64,000 nt of DNA from Apteryx mantelli (taxonomy: Eukaryota > Chordata > Aves > Apterygiformes > Apterygidae), in contig NC_089991.1 in NCBI RefSeq assembly GCF_036417845.1, forward strand, positions 13,485,001-13,549,000. Reading direction: 5' to 3'. Below, piece after piece: positions 35,283 to 46,443 of the stretch. Both the position numbers and the translations under genes were made by a program. Position 1 is the stretch's first letter. Every line of letters starts with the position of its first letter. The notes under the pieces are model-generated. The model saw only the letters and a list, made by a program, of their open reading frames with translations. It did no database searches and was not told the origin of the DNA.

Positions 35283-36206
35283 GGGATAAAAGAGGTCTGC
35301 CAGCACTGTACAAATTTGCTGAGAGCTCACCTCTGCCTGGCTGCTGTTCAACAGACTGCAGAGCAGTGAGAAGATCACCTCCTCATCACTTTAACAATAG
35401 CAATGATTTTAAAGGGAAACTGTTCACACTGCGTTAGCAGACACATGCCTGGGACCTAATCCTGCCAAAAAGAGAGGACATGATGCCCCCCCATGCTCTT
35501 GGTAGCACACTGAACCACTGAAGATTTAGTGCCCTTGTAGAATCTGCTAGATAAGGCAAGAGGTGGGATTAGATTTACACCTTGAGCCTGACACCCTGTT
35601 GTGTTAGGAATCTGCATTTCTGTGGGTCTGCAAAATTTCAGTGTCTTGGTCTGGAGAGAGGCATAGAAAGGATTTGTCTTGCTACTGTTAAGTGGGCAAA
35701 CTCTCATGTGAAAGCCCTTGTTTTCATCACCATCTCCATTCCTCACTGCGAACAGCAAAATTTCAGCTCCGGCAACAACTCAGCAGTCCGAAGAGAAAAG
35801 GCAACACATGCTACCCATGGCATACATGTGGCATGGGGCTCTTTCCCTCTGCTCTCCAACGCAGTGAAGGAAGGGACACTGTTCAGAGAGCTTCCGCAGT
35901 CCTGGGTTTCAGGTCACCTTCAAGTTTACATCCAGGAAACAGAAATCATTTTCTTTTGCACAAGTTCAGTTTTCTTTGCAAACAAAGTCAACCAGAATTT
36001 AAATATTGTTTTATTTTAAAAATATACAGAAAAATATACACATCTGACAACTAAACTGTTGCTTTCTCCAATGTACTTGTGGTATAAGCCCTGTTCCTGC
36101 TACTGAATTTACCTCTCACTTCAGTGCTAACTGTGATGTCTGGTGGAAGGGACCCACACATCTTTGCAGATGAGAAAAAAGGTAGACAGTGAAGCTGCTA
36201 CCTTCC

Positions 36207-36270
36207 ACAGAATCGCAGAATCACAGTAGATTATTTAGAGTGGTCTTTATCTGCAGCTTCTGGCATCTGC
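36207..36270 (-). mobile_element. Possible CR1 3' tail remnant
   Basis: The string ccacagaatcgcagaatcac resembles the tandem octamers at the CR1 3' end in reverse orientation, but the sequence after it matches little else. It could be chance. Confidence 0.25.
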
Positions 36271-36340
36271 CAGCTATCCAAAATCCTGAAGGAAATTAAG
36301 GAAATTAATTTTTCTTCAATCAAGGGATTAATAAGTTTAA

Positions 36341-37188
36341 TTAATTAAGGGTAAATAAACAAGATTCCAGACTAGTCAAATGGAAGGCACCATGCATGGC
36401 TGCGAGGGTGCAGTTGGCAGCAGCCGGCATGCAGCGGTGGCACAGCGGTTTCTCAGAGGGCAGCCCGTGTCTGCAAGCAGGGCACGGTAAGTGACCACAG
36501 CAACGCACAGAGTACATGCAGATTCCTGGAAGAAGAAACCTCTTCTGCAGCCTTCACGGGCTCCAAGCAACAGATCAAGCAGAGGATTTTTCCTACAAAG
36601 TCCTAGCTCTTTAGGGTTGAGATGCATGCAGCAGCACAGCAGTCAGCTGGTGATGTTAGCACTACAGACAGCCTTTGCAAATGCAAGTTCTGCTCTTTTG
36701 CCTCTGTTAGTGGAGGTGTGGAAGGGCAATGAAAAGCAGCAGTTTCATCTGGCTTGGGGGAAGCCAGGTACACTGGCATAGTAAAGCCAGGTGAGCACTG
36801 AATTCAGTGTTACTCACTTTTGAGACAACTCTGGCAACAGGGATTTGCAATAATGAAGTACAAAGCCACAAACACCATGGAGGGGAGAAGAATAATGATG
36901 AAGGACACAGTGTGGTTAGGAATCGGAATAAAAAACATTCTCTGGAGAGCGTAGACAATCTCTGAAACATCACTATTCAGTGGGCCAAGGTAATAAGAAA
37001 GCATTAGGGAGGTGGTAAGGGGGAACAAGCTGAAAACAAGCTTGCACTCTGATATGGAGGGAATAGTTCTCCCCATCCTCAGCAGATACATCAAGTCAGA
37101 CAGGACTGGGAGGTCAATATCATCTAGGAGGAGCTTTATATCATGAATTCTTGTAAAATAAATATTGCTGCCACAGAGAAGTGATCCT
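36341..37188 (-). CDS. 3' part of an unassigned membrane protein gene with Cys-rich tail
   Basis: Two exons are inferred on the minus strand. The first (37188-36818) ends ctcaaaa|gtgagt in phase 1. The second (36525-36341) starts after tttcttcttccag and runs to TAA at 36343-36341. The junction restores one frame exactly. The upstream exon encodes NIYFTRIHDI, hydrophobic stretches (LMLSYYLGPL, FIIILLPSMVFVALYFIIA, the latter a clear transmembrane helix) and a possible NHT glycosylation site. Right after the helix comes a Cys cluster that continues in the last exon as CGHLPCPACRHGLPSEKPLC and CHRC, a RING-like zinc-binding pattern. A multipass protein with a C-terminal Cys finger recalls the DC-STAMP-domain proteins DCST1/DCST2, which have such a tail, but the similarity is loose and unproven. 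The 5' exons were not found, and the acceptor at 37189 has a poor pyrimidine tract. It could be a remnant. Confidence 0.45.
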
Positions 37189-38489
37189 CTGGGCATTTAA
37201 CCAAGTACAGAATCCTTGCTTGGGCACAGGCTCAGGAGTCTTGGTTGGTAAAAGCAATATCTGTTTAACAAGTCCTCAGGAATCCAGGAGCAGACAAGAG
37301 CAGCATGATAACACCAGCCTTTGCAAGCACCACAGACAGCAAGATCTGTCACAAGGGTTTCACAGGGAACATTTTTTGCTAAGACACTATTACCGACAGC
37401 GTGCTTTGTGCCAAGAGCTTCTCAGAAAGAAGGGGGTGAGAGCCTTGGATTTTGCAGTCCAGCTTATGGACTACCTGGAGAAATAATATTAGGGAAAGAG
37501 AAGGGGAAAGCAGACGATGGAAGGGGGGGTTCTAGAGGTATCTAAAACAAGTCAAATGAAAGCAGCTAAGAACAAAGAGCTAATGTCATTTTCAGCTTCA
37601 CAGCAGTGTTAGTTAAAAAGTCATTTTTTCTCCTAACCCATGAGTTTATTCTTTTTTGGAGAAAAAGGAGCAGGTAGACACCAAGATATCATTGGCCATC
37701 ACAAATTTTTAATACAGAAACTGAATTTAGCTCTCCCTTCATTTTTGCTGCTCCACTCATGACGACATTTCGCAGCTCTTCCCCTGCAATATATTTTTAC
37801 CCGTCTCCTCATCTTTAAGGTAAATCCTATTCTCTATTTTTCATCTCTCTATGTATGTATTCTCTTGCTTGTTCTCACATCTGTTCACAGTCTTCTTAGC
37901 ATGTTTGCAAGAGAGGAGAAACCCCAAACACTGCTATACCTGCAGCTAGTCCTTCTCAGAGCAGTACAAAGAGCTGGGTACAATCGGAGCACTCATACAA
38001 ACAGAGAAGAAAGAAAAGTAAGTTATTTCTAAAATAGTAAAAATAAATAAGCTGCCTTTATTCTCCTCTCTCCCCTAATGAAGGTGTACTTTCTTCCCTC
38101 CTATTTTTCTAGGATAAACTAACTTGTAAGACTTAGCAACTCAAATGAGAAAAGAAGTGAGCAGCCCTGAGCATGGTGCTTTTCTAGCTCCCTGGAGAAG
38201 GGCTGGCCCATGATAAACCCACCTGGGGCCCATCCTGAATATGGGCACCTGGGTGAAGTGCAGGTGAGGGAAAAAACTCACTGAACCTTTTCCTTCCTGC
38301 CTTTCTCCATTCAAATGCTGAAGGGATGAAAGAACCTGGCAGTGCTGGGGCAGGGGAAAAGGACCAGTGTGCACCGGGACAGGCTTTAAGGATGGAGGAT
38401 CACCAGGTGTTATCTCAAGAAATACCTACAGGAGGAAGGGGATAAAGAGAAGTTGCACAGAGCACAGATGAACACCAAAGGCCCCTTTT
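37189..38489. other. No gene recognised (upstream of minus-strand exons)
   Basis: 5' exons of the minus-strand gene should lie here or beyond, but none could be supported. One hydrophobic minus-strand stretch near 37.26-37.35 kb (ILLSVVLAKAGVIMLLL) is open only briefly. The rest is AT-rich. Confidence 0.4.
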
Positions 38490-39180
38490 CTCGGCCATGC
38501 TCTTCGTGTTGAAGCAGGTGTTGACTATTTGCTACGCTTTCCTTGCAGCAGCCGGGCTGCTGCACCGAGGCGCCCACGCGGGTCCCTGCTGCCGCGGAAG
38601 GGGACCCAGGGGGGCAGTGGGGGGACCAGGCTGGGGGAGCGCGCGGGGCCGGGGGAAAGCGGTAGATGCCTCCAGCAGGACCAGACAGAAGCAACAGGGC
38701 GGAGGACACGGACGCCGCTCCCAGTGCGCGGGGAGGCGGAGCACGAGCAGCAGGCGCCCGCTTCTCGGGCGGCCTCTGGAGAGCGTCTGCTGCTCCTGGC
38801 CGCCCCCGGCAGCCAGCCAGGCCCGCTCGCGCTGCGGCCTCTGCCTCTCGCCAGCGCGGGGCGCTGCGGCTCCCGGGGCAGCGGCGGCGGCGGCGGCTCT
38901 GCGGGCCGAGCTGCCCCGCCGCCCGCGCCGCTCATCCGCGCCCCGGGGCGGGCGCGTCGCCGCCGCCGCTGCCGCCGCCGCTGCCGCCGCCGCCGCCGCC
39001 GGGAGCGCGCCCGGGCGCAGCCCCGCATCCGGCTGCGGAGCGCGGCGCTGCAGCGGCGCTGCCGTCACCGTGGCGGCGGCTCTGCGCCGAGCGCAGGTGG
39101 GAGGCCGCCCGGCCGCGGGTGTCCGTGGTCTGGGGTCTCGCTGAGAGCAGAGCGTGGAGGAGGCGCCCCCCGTTTCATGT
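38490..39180. promoter_or_regulatory. CpG island, orphan promoter candidate
   Basis: About 700 bp are very GC-rich with dense CpG, including a GCC/GCT-type triplet run near 38957-39002. Such islands mark promoters in birds. The long open frames in all phases here are a by-product of low A+T. A TATA-like tataaaat follows at 39252. Possible users are the minus-strand membrane-protein gene ending at 36341, or the TRIM-like copy starting with the exon at 39650. The sequence alone does not decide. Confidence 0.6.
38957..39002. repeat. GCC-rich trinucleotide run in the CpG island
   Basis: An interrupted (GCC)n/(GCT) run of about 45 bp, which creates poly-Ala or poly-Arg in open frames on both strands. 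It is probably noncoding. Confidence 0.8.
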
Positions 39181-39649
39181 GCGAGGGCTCGGGACGTTTG
39201 GCGTTTGCTCCTGGCTTTGCCCCAGGTTGCCCATGTGCTTGGCCCTCGGGATATAAAATACGGGGCGTGAACAGCTACCTTTCCATCGTGCCGTGCCTAA
39301 TGGAGTGCTTGAGGCCTTATTGTTGCTGCTTCTAGTCCTCATTGCACTTTCAAACAGGAAAATCAGCCTGAGCCATATAAAATTAAGGACAGAATAACAA
39401 AAGAAGATAGTGCCAATAAACAGTAGCGTTATGCGTTGCTATTACATGCGAACAGTTTTCTGTTTGAAAGTATCTTTTCCATGCTGATAATGGTGCTATT
39501 TGTCTGGCAATAAAATATTACAGTAATATTTTTATGTATTCATTTGTCTTGAGAGAGTGCAGCAAACAAACTTTTTCTGCTCCAAAAAGTGCTGGTTTTT
39601 AGGCATGTATGTCTGTGCTATTCTGATACCTACCTCTGGTTATTTTCAG

Positions 39650-39745
39650 AGGGCTTTTCTTCAAATTCTGCAAACAGTGAAAAGACACAAAACTGTGCTG
39701 AATGAAAGCTTAGAAAGTCTGCTGGGACAAGAGAAGGAAATAAAG
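39650..39745 (+). pseudogene. TRIM relic B: 96-nt coiled-coil exon (exon-2 homologue)
   Basis: The acceptor is ggttattttcag and the donor aaag|gtttgt. The exon is exactly 96 nt and phase 0, the same length, phase and donor sequence as exon 2 of the intact TRIM (48450-48545, ctcaag|gtttgt). It encodes 32 residues (QILQTVKRHKTVLNESLESL and flanks), a helical segment aligning with the intact MKQMQENKSAIANALEELQK. The exon itself is undamaged, so it might still be used, but no open RING/B-box exon was found upstream of it. Confidence 0.6.
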
Positions 39746-40882
39746 GTTTGTTCCTAGGTCCCAGCTTAGGTGATGGTTGTTTGCTGGTGGCTGATGAGAT
39801 AATGCTTTCTTTATTTTTACTTTTATCATAGATCCCAAAGCTTTTCAGTTCCTGGGTGGATTCTCAGATCTTTTCTAGGTTTCTTATTTGAGGAAGGATA
39901 ATAAATAAATTTCTTCGCTGACTGGGAAATACATTTTCAGTTTCCAAATGGCCTTTGGGCATGAAAGCTGATGTTGATGAGTCCATGCTTCCTGTTTGTT
40001 GATTTTTCAACCTTCAATTTGCAGATTCCTAAAATATTTGTGGGAAAGATGCAGACCATTTTATAGTGATTTTAAGCCTCTTTACAACCAGCTATTCTTT
40101 CAGGTTAGCCTGTGGATCCAAGAGATTGGTAGAAATGAGGCTAAAAGCTTGTCCAAAGGTTTTTTTGATCCCAGCATGGAAATACCTACCTTAAAAACTC
40201 TGAAAGAGCAAGGAGTTTAATACAGGTATCCAAATCCTAATTCACTCTGTACAAAATTAGTACTTGCCTTCCTCCACCAGTAGAAATGTTGGGACTAGAA
40301 GTCCTGGCCTGGACATAGGGAATGTTCCCTTCTAGTCTAAAGGCTACTCTGACGACAAACCTGTTTTTATGTCGTCTGTGTCCTGCTAGTGGTAGTGTAG
40401 CTACTTTCAAACAATGAAGGAGGCTTAGTGGAGGCAGTAAGCACATAAACTGTTTTTCCTCACCCCTCTTTAAAAAGAACAAAAGCCAATGTATCAATAA
40501 AAAAATTTCAACATAGAATAAGGATGTATAGTAGCAAGCAAAGTGCAAGAACTGCTACCTTTTCATCTACCATCTAATACTGGTGCTGGTGAAAGCAGTG
40601 AACCAAAGTCTCTAGAGGTGCTGAAATCTCTACAGAGGTAAAGAGATCATATCCCGATTACTGCTGGCAGTGTTTAGTAGTCAACTGCCAGATGTTGGGG
40701 AAGGCCAGTTATGTCCCTTGGCCTTGGTCCCTTGGACATCTTGGTATATCATATGGAAAGGCACTAAGTTACTAGTTACTTCTCTCAGCCCAGAAAAAAA
40801 CAGACCATTTCTGAGTGAAATTTAGCATGTGGAATGCAAGATCCTGCCCCTGACAGCTTTGAGAACTTTTGAAGCAATGAAG

Positions 40883-40905
40883 GTTTTTGAAGCAATCCGA
40901 GACAG
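40883..40905 (+). pseudogene. TRIM relic B: 23-nt micro-exon (exon-4 homologue)
   Basis: A 23-nt segment between gaag and gtaaac encodes VFEAIRD plus two bases. The intact TRIM has a 23-nt exon at 50259-50281 encoding EFKLAQD plus two bases, with the same end phase (AG|gt). Length, phase and ending match, and a 23-nt fourth exon is typical of TRIM genes. The acceptor lacks a good pyrimidine tract. Between this and the 96-nt exon, a trace of exon 3 (SLEVLKSLQR, then an in-frame stop) may lie near 40605-40640. Confidence 0.45.
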
Positions 40906-43349
40906 GTAAACTCTTCACTGGATGGTCTATTATTGCATTTCACTTCCACTTCTAATGACTAATGCTCTAACAGTTCTGGGCTGTTAGCCCATTTTGCACA
41001 CACTGGAGGCACACAGCTGTCGTTTTCATGCTGGTTGCGCATTCAGCATGCATGTTCTGAACCTGTCTTAACCAGAGACCTGGAGAAGCCCAAATATGTT
41101 AACTGAAGTCATGTGTGAATCTTCAAATACAATGTGGCTTATTTTTCTGTACCCTCCGCATCTGCCCTTGAGACACATTCTGAGGGGAATTCCTGAATAT
41201 TTAGGTCCCTGTGTGGGCACGCAAAGTATGGATGAACTCTGATATCCTGAATCTTCCTCCATCCTGCATTGCTGTCTGTGTTGGGCAGATGGACATCTGC
41301 AGTGCTTGCTCTCTCCGGCTGCTTCCTGATGGCCCTGAGAGCCAATGCTGGAAGGGTGAGAAGACGTGGTGCTGTTTTGCTGAACAAACCTGCCACTCCA
41401 TGAGTGTTCATAACCGAATGCAGCAGGAGCCAAAAAGTGCTATATGACACTAGCAGCAGAGAAGCTGCGAGTCTGCAATATTCATTGCTTTCTTCCTGGA
41501 TCATTCTCCTTGTGCCTGCCCTGTGCTGTTCCCACAACACAATCCATTGCTGTGTGCACACAGGTTGCCCCATCCTGGCCTTGCCCCATCCTGCAGTTCA
41601 GGTGCAGCAGTTGCATCTTTGCTGTGATAATGCAACACTTCAAGTTTGCTCTGCCAGAATCCCAGAGGCTGCTTCTGATGGCTAGTTAGCTCTTGCCATG
41701 TGAACTTGAGGACTATAACTGTAGATCTGAACCATAGCTTGTGTGCTGGTAAAAGCTGGGGCTGAGGTGGCTGAGATGCAGTCCTCCAGGGAGACAAAGC
41801 TATCCATTGAGTGAACTTCATCCTAGTGATGTAGAAGAGATTTGAGTTCTGGGAAGGACTGGTCAGAGGGGGAGTCCTAGGTAAGGCTGCAGAGGGACTG
41901 AGGTGGGACAGAAGCTGCTTTATTTATTTTCCTCATAAAGCTCAGCTGTGAAGTAGGAGATGCAGTTCTCTGCTCAGGGATGTTTTCTTCCACAACTTGC
42001 TGCACTTTTGATGCCTTTCTGAATGTTCTAGGAGAAAGAAGGCAGTTCCTAATAAAGCTGATGTAAACCTGCCAGCGCCACTCATTATTTTGGATTAATT
42101 AACAGAGACTGTTCTAAGACTTTTCCAGCAATTCATCTCAGAGATGCGGCTGTAACTCAAAACACCACCTGGAAAGTAACCATTTCACTAAGTGACAGAG
42201 AAGACGGAGAAACTAACAGAACATATTTAAGGATGGACTATAGTAAGACAGCAGGCTTGCCAAGGACATCTATAAGAACTGATTGCTAACACTATATTTG
42301 ATTATTTTCTCTTGTGAGCATAGAAGGGGAACTTATTTGGGGCTTTAGCACTTTGGGACATGCCTTTAATACAGCCTGGCTCTGGGTAAAGAGATGCAGA
42401 TGTCTTAAGAATTTTGTAGGAGGATTAAGAGAAGAGAACAGCAAATTATATCTTGTGTCTGTAGCATCCAAGTTATGTAACTTTGATTCAATGCATGGAG
42501 AAAGCTGAGAACTCCTAACAACAGAAACAGGTGGAGTTTGTCTTAAGATGTAAATACTCTACTCTTTCTATGTACTGTTTTGATGTTGTGTGCAGTGGGA
42601 TCCTTGTCCAGTTGAACTCAATAAATGAGAGTTCCCCTGTTACTGCCTTCTTGACCATGCTTGATCCCTTGCTGACAGTGAGCCTATGGTCAAGGCCTGC
42701 GTACAGCTGGGGTGGGAAGTCACTGTCCAGAGTATGCGTGACAGTGTGCAATGCACACTAAATCGGCCTGCCATGTGTCCAGGCCCTGGGTATATTAAGA
42801 AGCACACAATGCTCAGGGCTGCTCCTGAGCTCAGTCTCTAAGACCCCTGTAAACATAATCCAGACTTCTTCTGGCTTCTCACTATAAAAAGCCTCGTATC
42901 CATGTTTTTGTAAATATATACCTCATTTGAACAATTTCAGGTAGTTGCCCAGGTCACTGCTGTTGTTTCAGCTTCCTGAGAGGATAACATCCAGAGCAGA
43001 AAAATGCTGCAGTATTGAAATGCATTATCTGCAAGAAAAAGTTTGAATAAAAGCAAATTCCTGAGTGTAGAATTAACTTTTTGTGACTGTTCACACTAGG
43101 AAGTGTGGAGAGTTCTGGAAAATGACTTCAAATGATCCTTATCAAACTAGTATTTGCAAAATGGCCATGCTGCTGTTCATAAATTTCTTGTGCATGGAAT
43201 TTAATCTGGGGAGTTTTTAAAAATGCCTAATGAAGCTCTGCAGGATAGTGATGGAAAACTAAAATCTTGTAGTTGCCCTGTTTGTAGGGGGAAGAGGAAT
43301 TGTGAAATATCTCATTTCAGGAAATGCTGCTATTTGCCCCCTTTAGAAT

Positions 43350-43352
<3 letters not shown>
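40906..43352. other. No exon recognised inside relic B
   Basis: An equivalent of exon 5 of the intact TRIM would be expected here, but none was found. Cys-rich open frames near 41.2-41.7 kb have no zinc-finger spacing. Confidence 0.5.
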
Positions 43353-43380
<28 letters not shown>

Positions 43381-43397
43381 GTATATATATTTAATAT
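43353..43397. repeat. (TA)n/(TATG)n microsatellite
   Basis: Alternating TA with a short TATG run directly abuts the SPRY fragment and supplies the AG before it. Confidence 0.9.
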
Positions 43398-43399
43398 AG

Positions 43400-43747
43400 C
43401 ATTTCTCAAAAGGCTGGCACTTCTGGGAGATGGACACCAGCCATGGAGAGTGTTGGAGACTAGGAGTGGCACATCCCTCTTTTAACTGCTACCTGCAAAA
43501 GTGTGGCAGATGCCTCAGTGTGTTCCTTGATGAAACAGTGATCACAGAACAGAACTTGCAAACAGCCCTCAGTGTGATCAGGGTCGAGCTGGACTGCACA
43601 GGAAATAGAGTGTCATTTTATAATGAGTCTGTCAAGGATGGAATACCTGCTGGGAGCATTAGGCTTATAAAAACAGTAGGCATTCCTTCAAAATATCCTG
43701 TCTCTGCTAGCTCTGGTCTGTCTGCGGGCACTTTGATGCTCTTGTAG
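43400..43747 (+). pseudogene. TRIM relic B: SPRY domain fragment without PRY
   Basis: After an AG at the end of a TA-rich microsatellite, 115 codons are open to TAG. The start HFSKGWHFWEMD and then CWRLGVAHPSF match the SPRY motif (GRHYWEV...W.LGV). VELDCTGNRVSFYNE matches the conserved LDY...VSFYN strand, and the end SAGTLMLL fits the domain's C terminus. The PRY half that should precede it is missing, and a (TA)n tract occupies its place. As the terminal exon of a TRIM it would belong to the copy with exons at 39650 and 40883. The intact frame is surprising for a dead gene. Confidence 0.55.
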
Positions 43748-45822
43748 TGATGTGGAGGCAAGGCTGTTTTATATTACTGGGTCTCGGTTCTATATGTATT
43801 GGGACTGCTGCTGCACAGAGGCTCTGTGCTAATCTGATGTATTTGCAACTTGGGTTGCAAGTGGACAGGGGGTGGGCTGGCCTGTCATGGAGCTGTAAGA
43901 AGATTCAGATGTTCCAGCAACAACTGGCTGAAATGAATGAGAAGAGAATGGGAAAACTTGTTTGGAAGGGGTCCTGTATCACTAAATGTTTCTTATCAGG
44001 TTTTCAGAAAACCAGGAAAGATCATTCTTTTGTGTCTGCCATATTACTATAGGAGCAACAGTTGCTGGCATGACACGTCTGTGTGAGGGCAAGGCCATTA
44101 TGGAGTGTGTCATAATGCTCTGAGGCTTACTGCGATAGCTCATATCTTATTTGTTCTGATAATCATGGTGGACATATTGTTAAGTTGTACTTTTTTGCTC
44201 AGCTGTATAGATTGCTGTGTTGGCTGCACGTTATTAAAGTAATTTAGTTTGCAAAATTCAATGGTAATTTAGTTTATAAAAATGTTTATGGCATAACATT
44301 AACTGCTACGGAACTAGCAAGCGACAATGCTGATCTTTGCTCTTCTGCATCAGCTTTTACCTCTTCCCTCTCCCTCCTGTCCTGCATAATCTAAGCCATC
44401 CATTACAGAAGCTAGTCTGGCCTGAGAGATGAGTAGATACTAGGGCCCAAGACACCTGGTTTCCTTTACTCTCTGCTGCTATTGTTCCCTGTGAGCTCTC
44501 TGTATATCACTTACGTAGTTCTTGTCTCAATTTTAATTTCTGGTACTATAATAATACTTACAAACTCTTGCTGAAGGACTCTGAGATCTTCAGAAATTAA
44601 AATGTTGTATCAAAGTCAAGTATTAGTGTTGTGGATTTATCTACCCAGCCCATTTTGTGTTAATTGTGACTAGGTGGACTAGCTTTGCTAGCAGGAACTG
44701 CACTGTACTGGATAGGACCTCTCTGTGAAATATGAATACCTCAAGCATTACAACAGCCTCGGGGCAGGGGCTACTTTCAAAGTTCCTGTGCCCTCAGTAA
44801 GGGTGTGTATAGCTGGACTGACCTCACCTGAAACCTAGGCAAAACCTCTTAGCAAAGGGAGGAATAAAGAGAAAAACTCTTCTGCCTCTTGTCTGTGCCA
44901 TATGGGGCTTGAATTAATTCATGCCTATGGTTGTATTATATTACCTATCCAAACGCTTTGGAGAGGAAGAGATACCCCTTGTCCTTGTTTAGTCTTAGAA
45001 GAAAGTGGCTCTGTTTTGTCTTTTGCATTTTCTACACCAAAACAGTATGAAAAACAACATGTGTACGGGAGGGTCTCAAATGCCTGCTTTTCCTCAATGC
45101 ACATGTGCGGGCTCTGCCTTGCTCCGCAGTACTGCTGCTCTGCCTGGTTTTAGGTGACAGGGGCACCGAGCGAGGTGAGCAGGGCTTGTGCCGCATTACA
45201 GGGAGAGTCCTGTCCTATGGGCCCTTTCAGTGAGGCTTTGTCAGTGCCCCCATCTCCTTGTCAGCTGGGTGGAGGTAGGAGAGCAGCCTCAGCCAGTCCT
45301 GACAAGCTTTTACAGTGACTTCTCTCTGTTTTACCTTTGGGGGAGCATTTGTAACTGCTGTGGAGAAGGGCAAGAAAAGGGCCAAACAACAGAGAGGAAA
45401 GTGCTAGCTTATCCCAACCAGGCCTCATTACGTTCTCAGCTGGCTTTATCTTAAGTTTGTTCCCCTTGGCCTGGAATGGAGGATGTTACTAGGAGGTGTA
45501 GGGCAATTTTTCAGTCTTTTTCCATGTCTGTAAATGCCTCCCTAGCACCATCCTGCTTCCACCAGAGTGGTGGTGCCTGAACAGTGCCCTTCAGCTGCAG
45601 AAATCCCTCAGCAAGTGACAGTAAAAGCTGAAAGTGGCTGCCGAGGCCTGGAGAAGGTGTTTTTGAGTCAGACAGGAGGAGACAGCAGATCTCCCTTTGC
45701 CTTCCGGTCACGAGGAAGGAAGGGAGGCCCTGCAGCCTCCGGGCTGCGAGGTTGGCACAAAGCCACAGGCTTCTCTTCAGTTTCATTTCTCACCAACTGG
45801 CTAAAGCGTCATTTCTGCAGCC
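43748..45822. other. Region upstream of the intact TRIM, probable promoter and 5' UTR
   Basis: No coding exon was recognised. Two potential 3' splice sites lie just before the TRIM start codon (tctcttcag at 45780 and atttctgcag at 45820), so an upstream noncoding exon is likely. It is not a CpG island. The tttcatttc at 45781 is close to, but not, a proper interferon response element, having one spacer base where two are usual. Confidence 0.4.
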
Positions 45823-46443
45823 ATGGCAAAAGCTAAGGAAGAATTTGGGGAGGTTTCTAGCCTGGAAGATGAACTCAGCTGTCCCATCTGCCTGTGCTTG
45901 TACAGAAACCCGGTGTCACTGAGCTGTGGTCACAGCTTCTGCAAGGAGTGCATCCAAAGGGCCCTCGGCGTCCAGCAGCAATCCAAGGCCTCCTACTCCT
46001 GCCCAATGTGTAAAATCCAGCTAGGGCCCATCCTGGAGCTACAGAAGAATTTCCAGCTATGCAGCATCGTGGAGACCTTTCTGGCCACCACTTCCAAAGG
46101 AGAAGAAGGCAAGAGCTATCCAGAAGAGAGGAAGGAGATGGTTCCCTGTGATTTTTGCCTTGATCAACCCCAGCCAGCAGTAAAAACCTGCCTCACCTGT
46201 GGCTGGTCTTTGTGCCAGGCCCATCTGAACAAACACAATGCCAAGGATTCGCAGAAGGACCATGTCCTGGTAGAGGCTGGCGCAGGCCACTCTGTGGAGG
46301 AGAGGAAGTGTCAGGAGCACGGCAGGCTGCTGGAGTGCTTCTGCAAGGACGAAAGGGAGTACATCTGCATGCTGTGCTCCTTTGAGGGGTCCCACAAGGG
46401 CCACAGCATCATCACCCTCAAGGAGGCGCATGACAAAGAGCTG
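45823..46443 (+). CDS. TRIM exon 1 (RING and two B-boxes)
   Basis: 621 nt, 207 codons, donor gagctg|gtaagg, phase 0. All RING and B-box ligands appear present. RING: C-x2-C, then SCGHSFCKEC and CPMC. B-box 1: CDFC...CLTC...C-x2-H...H. B-box 2: C-x2-H...CFC...C-x2-C...H-x2-H. Confidence 0.92.

Noticed and set aside
38497-39335. Several long open frames in the CpG island
   Set aside because: They are poly-Ala, poly-Arg or Pro-rich products of a GCC repeat and scarcity of stop codons. There is no conserved domain.
45781-45795. Interferon response element just before the TRIM start codon
   Set aside because: The two TTTC units are separated by one base where two are needed, and the site overlaps a likely splice acceptor.
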